From positions 109,561,354 to 109,625,353 of the forward strand of contig CM063503.1 in assembly GCA_032207245.1 (NCBI GenBank): 64,000 nt of DNA, written 5' to 3'. This stretch comes from Pardosa pseudoannulata. Its lineage: Eukaryota; Arthropoda; Arachnida; Araneae; Lycosidae. Below the pieces are notes generated by a model. The model had not been told where the DNA came from and ran no database searches. It was given only the letters and a program-made list of their open reading frames with translations. How positions within the stretch are numbered: the first letter of the stretch is position 1; each line of letters begins with the position of its first letter. A program made the translations under genes and the position numbers. Below, piece by piece: positions 29,242-40,045 of this stretch.

Positions 29242-32200
29242 ATGGCTCTTGTTTCATGGAACTGTCACGGATTCAAAACCCACGTGTCTGATCTTAGAGA
29301 TCTAGTAAATAAATTCCACCCAGCCTGTTTTGCACTGCAGGAAACTTTTCTCGACGAGAGCAAAATCGCTAAAATTCGGCGTTTTTCCACATATAGAAAG
29401 GATCATGTCATTGGTGGCAGGGCGTCCGGTGGCGTGGCCCTTTTTGTGTCCCATGACTACCCGTCCACTCAGATTACTCTTCAAACGGATCTTCAAGCAG
29501 TTGCAGTCAGAATCCATACCCACACTCTTATTACAGTTTGCAGCATCTACCTACCCCCTAATAGTCGTATTTCACAGATATCTGTCAATAATCTAATAAA
29601 AGAGCTTCCCAAACCCTTCATAATTATTGGAGACTTTAATGGCCATAGCACTCTGTGGGGCAACTCTGATCTTAACCGACGAGGTAAACAAATCGAGCAA
29701 TTGCTTTCAGACCATAATCTCTGCATATTCAATAGCAACCAGGCTACCTACTTCCATTTTCCCTCCAAAACCTATCATGTCCTTGATCTTGCAATCTGCT
29801 CTCCTCAACTTCTCCCATTGTTCAACTTTACTGTCGATTCCGATTTACACAATAGTGATCATTTCCCAATAATTCTCACTCCTGCTATCTGCAACACTCC
29901 TAATCCTGGTATACCTCGATACATTATTGGAAAAGCAAACTGGGGAAATTTCCAGAATCTGGCCGTTATCTCAAGAGATATGGTGGAGGAATATTCAATT
30001 GATGAGGCAGTTCAAAATGTGACCGAAACAATCATAGCTGCTGCCGAAAAATCCATTCCAAAATCTTCCGGTCACTCCCGAAAGCAAAGTAAACCTTGGT
30101 GGAACGATGACTGCCGCATTGCTTTAAAAAACCAGAGGAAGGCCTGGAATATTTTTAAAAGGTACCCAACATCCGAAAATCTTTCCAATTATAAAAAATT
30201 TAGAGCTGCTTTTAGGCGTACTTTACGTCAGAGCCAAAGGGAATCATGGAAGAAATACGTAAGCAGCATTTCTGCCACTGTTAGCAGTAAGCAATTGTGG
30301 GATAAGGTCAAACGTGCCTCAGGACATTTCCCTAATCACCAAATAAATATTCTCCAGTATAAAAATAACACGATTTCTTCCTTAAATGATATTACAAAAA
30401 CAATAGGATCAGTCTTTAGTGATATTTGTTCAGGCAATAGTTACCAGTCTCCCTTCAATAAAATCAAATTAGCTGCCGAGAGAAAACCTATAAATTTTAA
30501 AACGAAAAATCAGTTACCTTATAATAGCACTTTCACCTCATATGAATTAAATGAAGCTTTGCATAACACCCACAATTCAGCTACCGGCCCTGACCATATT
30601 TCTTACGTGATGCTTAAAAACCTCTCTCCAGATTCTCTAAATAACCTGCTTCACTTATACAATAGAATTTGGCAAGAACAAACCTTTCCTTCTTCCTGGA
30701 GAACGGCCACCATCATTCCTATCTTGAAACCTAACAAAGATCCTAAAAACCCACTAAACTACCGTCCCATCGCTCTCACTAACTGCTTGTGCAAGATCTT
30801 AGAAAAAATGGTAAATGCTCGTCTGGTTTTTTATCTCGAAAGTAATCGCCTATTGTCTCCCTTTCAAAGTGGGTTTCGCCGTGGCAGATCCACAATAGAT
30901 AATATTGTTGATTTAGAGACCAAAATTCGCAACGCTTTTGTTAAAAGACACCATCTTGTTTCTATTTTTATTGATATTGAGAAGGCATATGACCGTACGT
31001 GGAGGTACGGCATATTGCGTAACCTTTACAATTTTGACTTAAGGGGTAACCTGCCAATTTTTATCAAAAATTTTTTACATCTGCGGGAGTTTCAGGTCCG
31101 AATTGGAAATGTTTTTTCTGATCCTTTTATTCAGGAGGAGGGCGTGCCACAAGGTAGTGTCCTCAGTGTCACACTTTTTAATGTCGCCATTAATGGTATT
31201 TTAAAAGTAATTCCTTCTTGTGTAAAAGGAAATCTTTATGTTGACGACCTTCATATCTGCTGTGAAGGTGCGGATATGCGTTTCGTTGTCAGACAACTCC
31301 AAGCTGCAGTCAACAAAATAATTAACTGGTCCAACGAGAACGGCTTCACTATTTCCAATACCAAAACCTCTTGCGTTCACTTTACCAGAAAGCATGGGCT
31401 CCAACCAGATCCCGAAATTTATATCGGAGGGAACCTTATAAGTGTTCTGAGCCAAGTAAAATTCTTGGGTATAACGTTTGACCGTAAGCTTTCGTTTTTA
31501 CCGCATATTATGGACTTAAGAAAAAGATGTGAAAAGTCTTTGAATATTTTAAAAGTTCTTTCTAGTACTTCCTGGGGTGCAGATAGACAATCCCTTTTGA
31601 AGGTTTATCGTGCACTCATTCGCTCGAAACTCGATTATGGTTGTGCGGTTTATGGTTCCGCTAGGAAATCCGTGCTAGAAAAACTGAACTTCGTTCATCA
31701 CTCTGCTCTACGCCTTTGCTCGGGAGCATTCAGAACCTCCCCTGTTAAAAGTTTATACGTAGACTGCTACGATGAACCTCTTGATCTAAGACGAAAAGTT
31801 TTATCCCTTTGTTATTATTTTAAAATTTCATCCATTGCACATCATCCTGTAAATAATCATAATTTTAATAACTATCTTAAGCGCTTGTATTCAGCGAGGC
31901 CTTCTTGTATCCTCCCTTTTCATCAGAGGATAGAAAATACTTTGGAAAAAATTGAGTTTTTTAACTGTGATATTTTAAAAACTGACAATTTTAAACCTCC
32001 TTGGACTTTTTCCAATTTTACATTTATTAATCCTTTTAAAAATTTTGACAAAGGGTTTACCCCTGATATTATTTACTATCAATTTTTTAAAGACCATAGA
32101 GAAATGTACTCTAATTTTACACCTGTTTTTACTGACGGCTCTAAACAAGGCAATTTTGTGAGTTGCGCTTTTGTAATTGAGGATAATGTATTTAGCTATC

Positions 32201-32915
32201 GACTGCACTCTGCGCTCTCTATTTACACAGCAGAATTTTAGCCATTATTAAAGGTTTGGAAGAACTGTCGCATCGTCAGAAAGGCAACTTTATTTTTTAC
32301 TCTGACTCGAAAAGTATCTTACAATCTCTTTCTACTCCCAGGTCAAAAAGTCATCCTTTAATATTTCAGGTCCTCGACCGTATCGAAAATCTAAGATCTA
32401 AGGGCTTTACAATTCTTTTCAGCTGGGTTCCGTCCCATGTGGGAATTAAAGGAAATGAGGATGCTGACAAAGCAGCAAAAGCTGCTACTCAATTTTGTGA
32501 CATGCCTTTGCCTTTTTGTGATATAAAAAAATATTTAAAAAATCTGCTGTACAAGAAGTGGCAGGACTCTTGGAATGGAATGACCGCTAACAAGTTACGT
32601 GCCATTAAACCAAAAATTGAGAATTGGGACACCTTATCAACTAGAAGACATGATGTTATCCTTACTCGCCTCCGGATTGGACACACGCGTTATACCCATC
32701 GTCATCTCTTACTCGGAGAATCAGCTCCAGTGTGCGGTCACTGTAAAGCGGTCATCTCCGTAAAACATGTCCTCATCGATTGCCCTTGTTTTATAAAACA
32801 TCGTACTCATTATTTTAATTCATCATGTATTGATATTAAAGATATTTTAAACAATCCACCTCATCCTAATTTATTTCTGTTTTTAAAAGACATTGGTTTT
32901 TATCCTCACATTTGA
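29242..32915 (+). pseudogene. LINE D ORF2 (EN-RT-RNase H), one 1-nt deletion
   Basis: Open from ATG 29242 (MALVSWNCHGFKTH) for 999 codons. Endonuclease motifs QETFL, IIGDFNGHSTLWG and NSDHFPI; RT motifs YRPIALTNC, FIDIEKAYD, VPQGSVLSV and YVDD at 666-669; RNase H FTDGSKQ near codon 960. At about 32236 one A is missing in GCAGAATTTT (relatives have GCAGAAATTTT), giving a stop at 32239-32241. The rest, with YSDSKSI, WVPSHVGIKGNEDAD and the C-terminal knuckle, is open in the next frame to 32915. The lesion is in a short A run, so a consensus error is possible. Expected family length is about 1224 aa. Confidence 0.93.
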
Positions 32916-33117
32916 ATTTTATACCTCATCGCCTGTTTTTACTTTTAGTCTTATTTATCTAGTTTACACTGTTTTTGCATTTTTAGCTTGTTTTCTTCTG
33001 TCATCCTATTATAGCTGTTTGTTTTTGTCATTGTAGGAAATATTTAACTATTTGTTTGGCACAATATGTCCCAGAGGACCTTCAGTGCCATTAAACTCCA
33101 TAACCAACCAACCAACC

Positions 33118-34805
33118 ATCACTGGACACCACATATGGAAATTCAAAGTATTCCGCGCTATTATAAAACCAAACTGGAACACGTTTTCTAATCTTGCTGA
33201 AATTACTAATGATGCCGTTGAAAACCTTCCTATTGATGAAGCTGTTACTTCTGTAACGAACATCATTATTAACGCCGCGGATAATGCAATTCCTAGATCT
33301 TCTGGACGTTGCCATAGACAAAGCAAGCCTTGGTGGAATGAAGACTGCCGCGTTGCTTATAGAGACAAAAGAAGAGCATGGTGCACTTTTCGTCGCCGTC
33401 CTACTACCGAAAATTTAGCTAATTTTAAGAGATACAGAGGTGTGTTCAGGCGCACATTGCGTCGCAGCCAGAGAGATTCGTGGAGAAACTATGTTAATAG
33501 CATATCTTTTGCCACTACCAAACAACTATGGAACAAAGTAAAGCGTGCTTCCGGATATTATCCCAACAACCAAATCCCAACTTTGAAATATGGCAATAGT
33601 ACTATCTCTTCTTTAAATGATATAGCCAACACAATAGCCTTTACTTTTTCGAATACCTGTTCCACTAATGGGTACAACCTCCCATTCATTAAAATAAAAA
33701 CCAAAGCTGAAAAAAACCAAATAAATTTTCGTACCAAAGTTTCTCTGCCTTACAATAGTAAATTTACCTTGTATGAACTACGTAAAGCCCTCAATAATAC
33801 CCATAAAAGTTCTACTGGCCCTGATAATATTTCCTATGATATGATAAAAAATCTGTCTCCGGCTTCTCTAAATAATATACTATACCTCTACAATAGAATC
33901 TGGCAAGAAAATACTTTTCCATCTTCTTGGAGAATGGCTACTGTCATCCCCATTTTGAAACCTGGCAAAGATCCCTCGAATCCTCTGAGCTATCGCCCGA
34001 TTGCTCTTACCAACTGTCTCTGTAAAATTTTAGAAAAAATGGTTAATGCTCGTTTGGTCTACTTTCTTGAAAGTAATTCCCTCCTTTCTAATCTCCAAAG
34101 TGGTTTTCGACATGGTAGAAGTACCATTGATAATATTGTGGAATTGGAGAGCAGAATACGGAACGCCTTTGTAAGGAGAAACCATTTGGTATCCATTTTT
34201 ATTGACGTTGAAAAGGCTTATGATCGTACTTGGAGATACGGTGTACTGCGTCAACTTTATAATTTTAACTTAAGGGGTAACCTGCCTATTTTTATCAGAA
34301 ATTTCTTATATCAGCGTCATTTTAAAATCCGAATTGGAAACATTTTTTCGGACGTTTTTATTCAAGAAGAGGGTGTGCCTCAGGGTAGTGTTCTTAGCGT
34401 TACGCTTTTTAGTATAGCTATAGACAACATTTTAAAAGTTTTGCCACTGTCTGTAAAAGGCAACCTTTATGTGGATGACCTGCATATTTCCTGTGAAGGC
34501 ACTGATATGCGTTTTGTCACAAGACAACTACAAACTGCCATTAATAAGATCGTTAAATGGACCGACGAGAATGGTTTTCAGATTTCGAAAACGAAGACTT
34601 GCGGGGTTCATTTTTGCCGGAAACGTGGTCTCCACCCGGACCCTGAAATTAGTATTGCGGGCAACACCATCAATATGGTTAATCAGGTAAAATATCTAGG
34701 TATTACCTTTGACAGGAAACTTACCTTTTTATCCCACATTATGGACCTTCGGAAGAGATGTGAAAAATCATTAAATATTTTAAAAGTTCTCTCGAATACT
34801 TCATG
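33118..34805 (+). pseudogene. LINE C ORF2, linker and RT part, ends in gap
   Basis: Readable from about 33139 (FKVFRAIIKPNWNTFSN). The linker contains QSKPWWNEDCRVAYRDKRRAW. RT motifs follow: YRPIALTNC, GFRHGRSTIDN, FIDVEKAYD, VPQGSVLSV, YVDDLHIS (near 34468) and YLGITFDRKL. It stops at VLSNTS, where the 100-N gap begins. The frame is open over 550 codons. The RNase H part and 3' end of C do not appear after the gap. Any longer reading across the Ns is artificial. Confidence 0.9.
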
Positions 34806-34905
34806 NNNNNNNNNNNNNNNNNNNNNNNNNNNNNNNNNNNNNNNNNNNNNNNNNNNNNNNNNNNNNNNNNNNNNNNNNNNNNNNNNNNNNNNNNNNNNNN
34901 NNNNN
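34806..34905. other. Assembly gap (100 N)
   Basis: Exactly 100 N, the usual placeholder for a gap of unknown size. The LINE on the left and the SINE on the right both run into it. Confidence 0.99.
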
Positions 34906-35034
34906 ACCTACTGCTTAAAGCAGATTTCGAACGGCTACGAGCAACTATGCCATATAGTGGGATTCGAACACACGAACTCCGGTTCCGATGGCCAGCACCC
35001 TAACCATTATTCCATCGTTCGGCCTTCACCGTTT
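34906..35034 (-). mobile_element. tRNA-derived SINE, copy 1 (tail side lost in gap)
   Basis: On the minus strand it starts GGCCGAACGATGGAATAATGG, with a tRNA-like B box (the + strand shows GGGATTCGAAC near 34959). It matches the complete copy at 58003-58190 through the head and the AGTTGCTCGTAGCCGTTCG part. The 3' part and tail are in the gap. Confidence 0.8.
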
Positions 35035-36021
35035 AGGAATTTTACTATTCGTAAAATTTTTAATTTCAGCTTGTATTAGATATTAAAAGAAGAGTTAATA
35101 TCTAGGTTAAAAACTGAGTACAGATTGTTATCGGATATACAATAGAATTGAAAATTTTCCTTTAGTTGCTTTCTTTATAAATCTTTAATCAGTATATTTA
35201 AATAGAATGAAATTTTATAAAGATATATCCTATTCCTTCAACTTCAATTGTAGAATTTTTTTTATTTTTGTCTCTCTTATTTCCAGTTGTAACTCTTTTA
35301 TTCTATTCAGAAAATAATTTAAATGTGATGCACATTCTGCTGAATGAAATTTAATCTATTCTGTACCCCCTTTTTTGTTCCATTACAGACTTTAGATCTT
35401 ATTTCTTCAAAGGTTAAAGTTAGAAGAAAAGAATTGTATTAGGTAACTATCACCCTCCTATATTTGCATCAGTAACCAAAGAATATTGATTTTAACTGAA
35501 TATTCGTACCTTAAAAGATTCACACTATTTTAAAATCCGTGAAATTCTAAGAATTATTTAGTATTTCTTATCTGTATTTTTCATACTGTTTTAGGTACTT
35601 ACTTATTTTCAAGGAGTATTATTAATATTTAACATAACTATAGTTTTCAGAAACTGAATAGTGAATGCAAGTTTTAACAAATGTTTAGTCTTTCCTTTGT
35701 TATACCTCCCACAACAAAGTCTCATGATAAAATTTTCCTCCTACATATATTTGTCTTTTTTTTCCAATGCAGCAGGCGATACAGACAATATATCTGTCAT
35801 ATGAAACGAAATATGCTCAATATTTGTAGGGAGTTTGATCAATATATACCATATTTTTAAAACTTAATTTCTCTCATAAAATTCTTGTTTTCTAAACAAA
35901 TCATTAAATTTTATAAATAAATACAGAGAGACTGGATTTGTAATTTAAGCATATTTGAAAATCGATATAAAACTTCGAAAGCTTCTTAAATATCTTAACT
36001 TTAGAATCAAAACATGTATAG

Positions 36022-36064
36022 AATGTAGTTACACTGAAACTGTTTGTTTCAGTGTAACTACATT
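36022..36064. repeat. Perfect 19-bp hairpin with 5-nt loop
   Basis: Arm 36022-36040 (AATGTAGTTACACTGAAAC) and its exact complement 36046-36064 flank a TGTTT loop. It stands alone in AT-rich DNA. It may be a MITE remnant or a small-RNA precursor; nothing else supports either. Confidence 0.85.
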
Positions 36065-36335
36065 AAAAAATTAGTCATAGACCCATAATTTGAGAACAGG
36101 TGACTTAGGGTAAAATTAACCATCTACATATTGCCTATAAATATTCCTTTGGAAGTTATAATAATTTTTCATACATTCAAAATGGTAATTATACATATGT
36201 TGAAAAAAATATGTATTAAGTAATTTCATATTACCAACTGAAATTTCCTTTCTGTAATTACATATATTATACATTTTCTCAAAACAAATTATACCGAAAT
36301 ATAGTTACAAAGAGGACAGAAAAAAATGCTTTCAC

Positions 36336-36338
<3 letters not shown>

Positions 36339-36370
<32 letters not shown>
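36339..36370 (+). repeat. Poly(A) run, 32 nt
   Basis: Uninterrupted A run. It could be the tail of a retroposed sequence, but no clear body or target-site duplication is visible upstream. Confidence 0.9.
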
Positions 36371-36372
<2 letters not shown>

Positions 36373-37103
36373 GTAGTATAAAATTTAAGTACCTTAGCAA
36401 TTAGTAGCTATTAGTTTTCATATTTATTATTTTATACTCTTCAAACTATTTCTTTTAAGAAAGTTGAATATTTAAAACAATTATTTTTATTTGGGAAAAA
36501 ATGTTAACAATTTGAACTTTATTTTTTATTACATGGTTCCTCAAAGTCTTGAAAGAAAGTAAATGGGATATCTTTTTTGGTAATAAGAGTATTATAATGC
36601 AGTTAGAAGTATATGACAAAACAATAACCTAGTTGCAATATTATTTGTTAATTTTTTTAACAATGATTTATGAAAAAAATGACAAATGATTTCTCAATAG
36701 TCTCCATTGACCAGTAAGTACTAATTTCATAAAAGAAATAACTTGCATATAGTAAATTACAATTTTTTTATACATAGGAAAGTTAAAATATATATTGTCA
36801 AAGTAAATTGAACATTTCCCTTTGTTTGCGTCATTCATGAAAAAAGCATACAGAATTTAAAATGGCAAATCTGGAGGGGAAAGTACAGTGTGTAAGTTAC
36901 TCACCAATGCTTTCACAATTTGTTCTTGGAATTGTTCTATAAGCTCTTTCTAATACTTGTTACATGAATATAAAATTAAAATAATGATTTTATGAAGTAA
37001 GACAATACTTTGTGAGAATATTTCACTGTCAAATTAACATTTTTTAAAATTAACTAACATAATATTTTTTGTCTTGCATATTTACACTTTCTGACAAGTT
37101 TAA

Positions 37104-37165
37104 TTAGCCCTACTGTTGCAAAAATGAGACCTTAGCTCTTCAAACCAAACCAAACCAAACCTAAC
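37104..37165 (+). mobile_element. SINE 3'-end fragment with (AAACC)n tail
   Basis: TTAGCCCTACTGTTGCAAAAA...AGCTCTTCAAACC matches the 3' part of the SINE at 58003-58190 (there on the other strand). It ends with CAAAC repeats and CTAAC. It is the only + strand SINE copy in the window. Confidence 0.65.
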
Positions 37166-38491
37166 TTGTAAGTTGTTCATACGAAATCTGGAAATTCTAA
37201 ATGTAAAACTTGAATGCGTTACAGAAAAAGAAGTTAAATGTAAAGTTCATTTGTATTTGCAAAGGATATTGTTGAAAACAAATGTTAAAATCTGTATGAA
37301 AACAAATCTGCAGCTGCAGAATGGAAATATGATTCATGGCTGCGCTCAGAAAACATAACAGCTCTTTTGCTCAACTGACAATAACGACTGGATAAAATGG
37401 CCTCGTCAATATGTAGATACATTACCTTAGGTATTTATAATAGATGTGGGCTTTTGCTACGATGACAAACTAAAAATAAAATGTATATCAAGTAAATCCA
37501 AGATTAATTAGCTTTAGTAGCAGCAAACTATTTTAGAACTAACTTTTGAAAAAGAAATTCTGAACTTCAATAACTGACAATTTATTTGAGTTTGATAAGG
37601 CTAATCTTCTAGCAACAAGTATACTTGAAAGGGTGATTATTTTTAAAAAATATCAGAAAGATAACACCTTCAAAATCAACAGACTTTTCTCAAGCGAGAA
37701 CGGCACCTAAAATCACTAAAGAGACTTGCATAGCTACCGAAGAGGAATGTGATTATATTGACATTACATTATTTAAAAAAAGTTTTGTTATAGGAAACTT
37801 CCAGTTAGAGCTGTTATGAATTATGAATATCAGAAAGAAGAAAATCAAATATAAAAATGTATACTTTATACATGAAAATTAACTAACAAATTCGTCTAAC
37901 AAAATGTGGACGACCTTTATACACTTATTTTGTGTATAGAAAATATTTAGTACAATTAAATCTATCTTTTGATTAGAATATCAATATCCATACTTCTCTA
38001 ATCATACCAATAAATTTTTTAAATAAAATGGAGGCAAGATACAAGTATTTATACAATACTTTTATTTATTTTTAAGATTTTTAACAGGAAATAAAAATAT
38101 TAAAATTGTATATAGTGTTCTTACATATTGCTACAGTTTTTAAGTTATATTTAATACTGAGATTTATTTTCGAATAACAGTTGAAGTGATGAATTTTTAC
38201 ATTAATAAAATTTTCTGGTATAATGAGTATTTACGAATCCTTAATGGATATTACATCTGCATTTATTAAGTGCTTTGAAACTTACTGGAGTTAAGCTTTT
38301 ACGTTGTTTGAATGAAAGTTTGAAAGAACTTCCTTTTGTTACATCAAAGTAAGAATGCAATTTTTAGCTTCAGGTATTTGAATATTAAAATTTCTTAATT
38401 GTAAAAAAAATGTATTTCCTTCCTTAGTAATTACAATAAGTGAAATCTTCAAAGTTGCTCTTACACTGTGTTTTGACATTTTGAAATTATT

Positions 38492-39075
38492 CATAGATGC
38501 CCATTAGTTTAACATATTTGAATGAATATTTGTTTTTTCTTGAAAAAAGAAGAAATGACTTTAGTCCAACATTTATCGCTAAATGTTTTGAATAGGACAC
38601 AACTTTCCCACTCGGTATAAAAGAATTCAGTCTTTTTCAGATCGAGAAATTTACTTTCATTATTTTTCTTTTTTAGACATGTATAGCACGATGGGACACG
38701 AAACTATTTACGTCTAATGCATCTTTTTGCTAGAACTGGGTTTTTTTATACATGTTGAATTTCTTACACCAGAGAAATATTTCTTTGGTGTATCGTTTCT
38801 ATCTCGATTTTTTTAACAGGATTCTTTCCTATTACAGCCTGAAGTTTTCACGTGAGTAAGCCAGTATTTTACTTCTTCAAAGTGATTATATCACTCTCGG
38901 CTTCTCGTCTGAACTTAAAGTGTTTCACGCCTACGCCGTTATTTGGAGGAAATTCTTATTTTCCAATGTAAAAAAATAATTCAACTTGTATGCTTCCTCA
39001 TAAAAAAGAAAGCTGATTTTTAGATATAAACAGAAAAATATGCGCAAGTATAGGCTGGAATTTTCAAATAATTAA
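38492..39075. repeat. Diverged direct duplication, unit 1
   Basis: Similar, by eye around three quarters identical in blocks, to unit 2 at 39439-40045. Shared blocks include TTTCATTATTTTTCTTTTT, TTTTACTTCTTCAAAG against TTTTACTTCTCAAAG, and AAGTGATTATATCACTCTC with its small hairpin GTGAT/ATCAC. A TATAAAAG stands at 38617. The matching ORF in unit 2 is closed here. Confidence 0.7.
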
Positions 39076-39438
39076 CTAGTTCGAAGAAAACAAATTTTTC
39101 ATATTGATAACAAACTATGGCGAAATGATTACTTATGCGTCTAACTTTATATAGTATTCTTAAAAACAAAGAATACATTTTTTAAATAATTTATTATGCG
39201 GAATTGATTTAGATAATAGTAATAAAGGTATTATAAAATTAAATATAAAATTTACAAAACGAATCAATGATTTTGTAGAAAAATCTGTAATTTAAAAAAT
39301 ACATTTAAAATATCTATGTTAGTAAGCAATATGTGCAGAATAAAAATTTGTACTGTTAGTGGCTATTCAGAAATTATAAATTTTTCTGTATTGTACACAC
39401 ATGTATGCATAATCATGTATATATAATATCCAACATTT

Positions 39439-40045
39439 TCAGCATAGATCTCCATAAGACTCATAATTTTATAAATATTTGTTTTTCCTTGAGAGAAGAA
39501 AAATAGAGAGTGTAGCATCCAACTTTCATCGCTAAAAGCTTAGAATAGAACACAGTTTTCCCACTAAATATGAAAGAATTCAGACTCTTTTTCAGTCCTG
39601 CATTTCACTTTCATTATTTTTCTTTTTCAGGCATGTACAGCAAGATGGGACAGGAAACTTTGCGTCTAATGCTTCTTTATGCTAGAAGTGGGTTAAAATT
39701 TGTTTTTATTTTCAAATTCCTACTCCAGCAAAAATTCTCTTCTGTGCATCTTTTCAATTTTGATTCTTTAAATCGGATTTCATCCTATTATAGCCTACAC
39801 TTTTCACTTGACTAAGCCAGCATTTTACTTCTCAAAGTGATTATATCACTCTCAGCCTAGCGATTGGACTTAGTATGTTTTACACCTAAGCCGTCGTGCA
39901 ATAAAGCAATTTAGAAGAAATACTTTTATTTTCAAAACTAGAAAATAATTCGACTTATATTTTCTTCACATCATTGGAAGCTGCACTTTGTAGATATAAA
40001 CAGAAATATATTTGTAAGGAAATGCTAGAATTTTCAAGGGATAAA
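39439..40045. repeat. Diverged direct duplication, unit 2
   Basis: See unit 1; the distance between units is about 950 bp. It contains an 81-codon ORF at 39570-39815, preceded in part by a splice-acceptor-like TTTTTCTTTTTCAG. Unit 1 does not keep that frame, so I do not call a gene. Origin unknown: tandem duplication of a regulatory or gene-remnant segment, or two copies of an old repeat. Confidence 0.7.

Larger units (their letters stand above)
27402..33117 (+). mobile_element. LINE element D, nearly intact (subfamily A)
   Basis: 5' UTR from about 27402 to 27941, with its first 200 bp disturbed. ORF1 27942-29207, ORF2 29242-32915 with a single 1-nt deletion, 3' UTR with hairpin and an (AACC)n tail at 33102-33117. 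Inserted in C near the end of the endonuclease region. No 5' hairpin cluster is present; only GAGGTAACCCCAGCGATC remains of it. Apart from one lesion it looks like a recently active copy, and it shows what A looked like. Confidence 0.92.

Noticed and set aside
12..34805. LTR retrotransposon or endogenous virus
   Set aside because: No long terminal repeats, protease or integrase motifs. RT has the LINE-type motifs with an upstream AP-type endonuclease, and direct repeats at the ends are short target-site duplications.
33052..35079. A 675-codon open frame across the gap
   Set aside because: It reads through 100 N. The left part (from about 33139 to 34805) is LINE C ORF2; the right part is antisense SINE and flank. 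The first 30 codons are LINE D 3' UTR and tail.
39570..39815. A small protein gene or exon
   Set aside because: An acceptor-like CAG and 81 open codons exist, but the duplicated unit at 38492 closes the frame, no domain is recognisable and no partner exon is visible.
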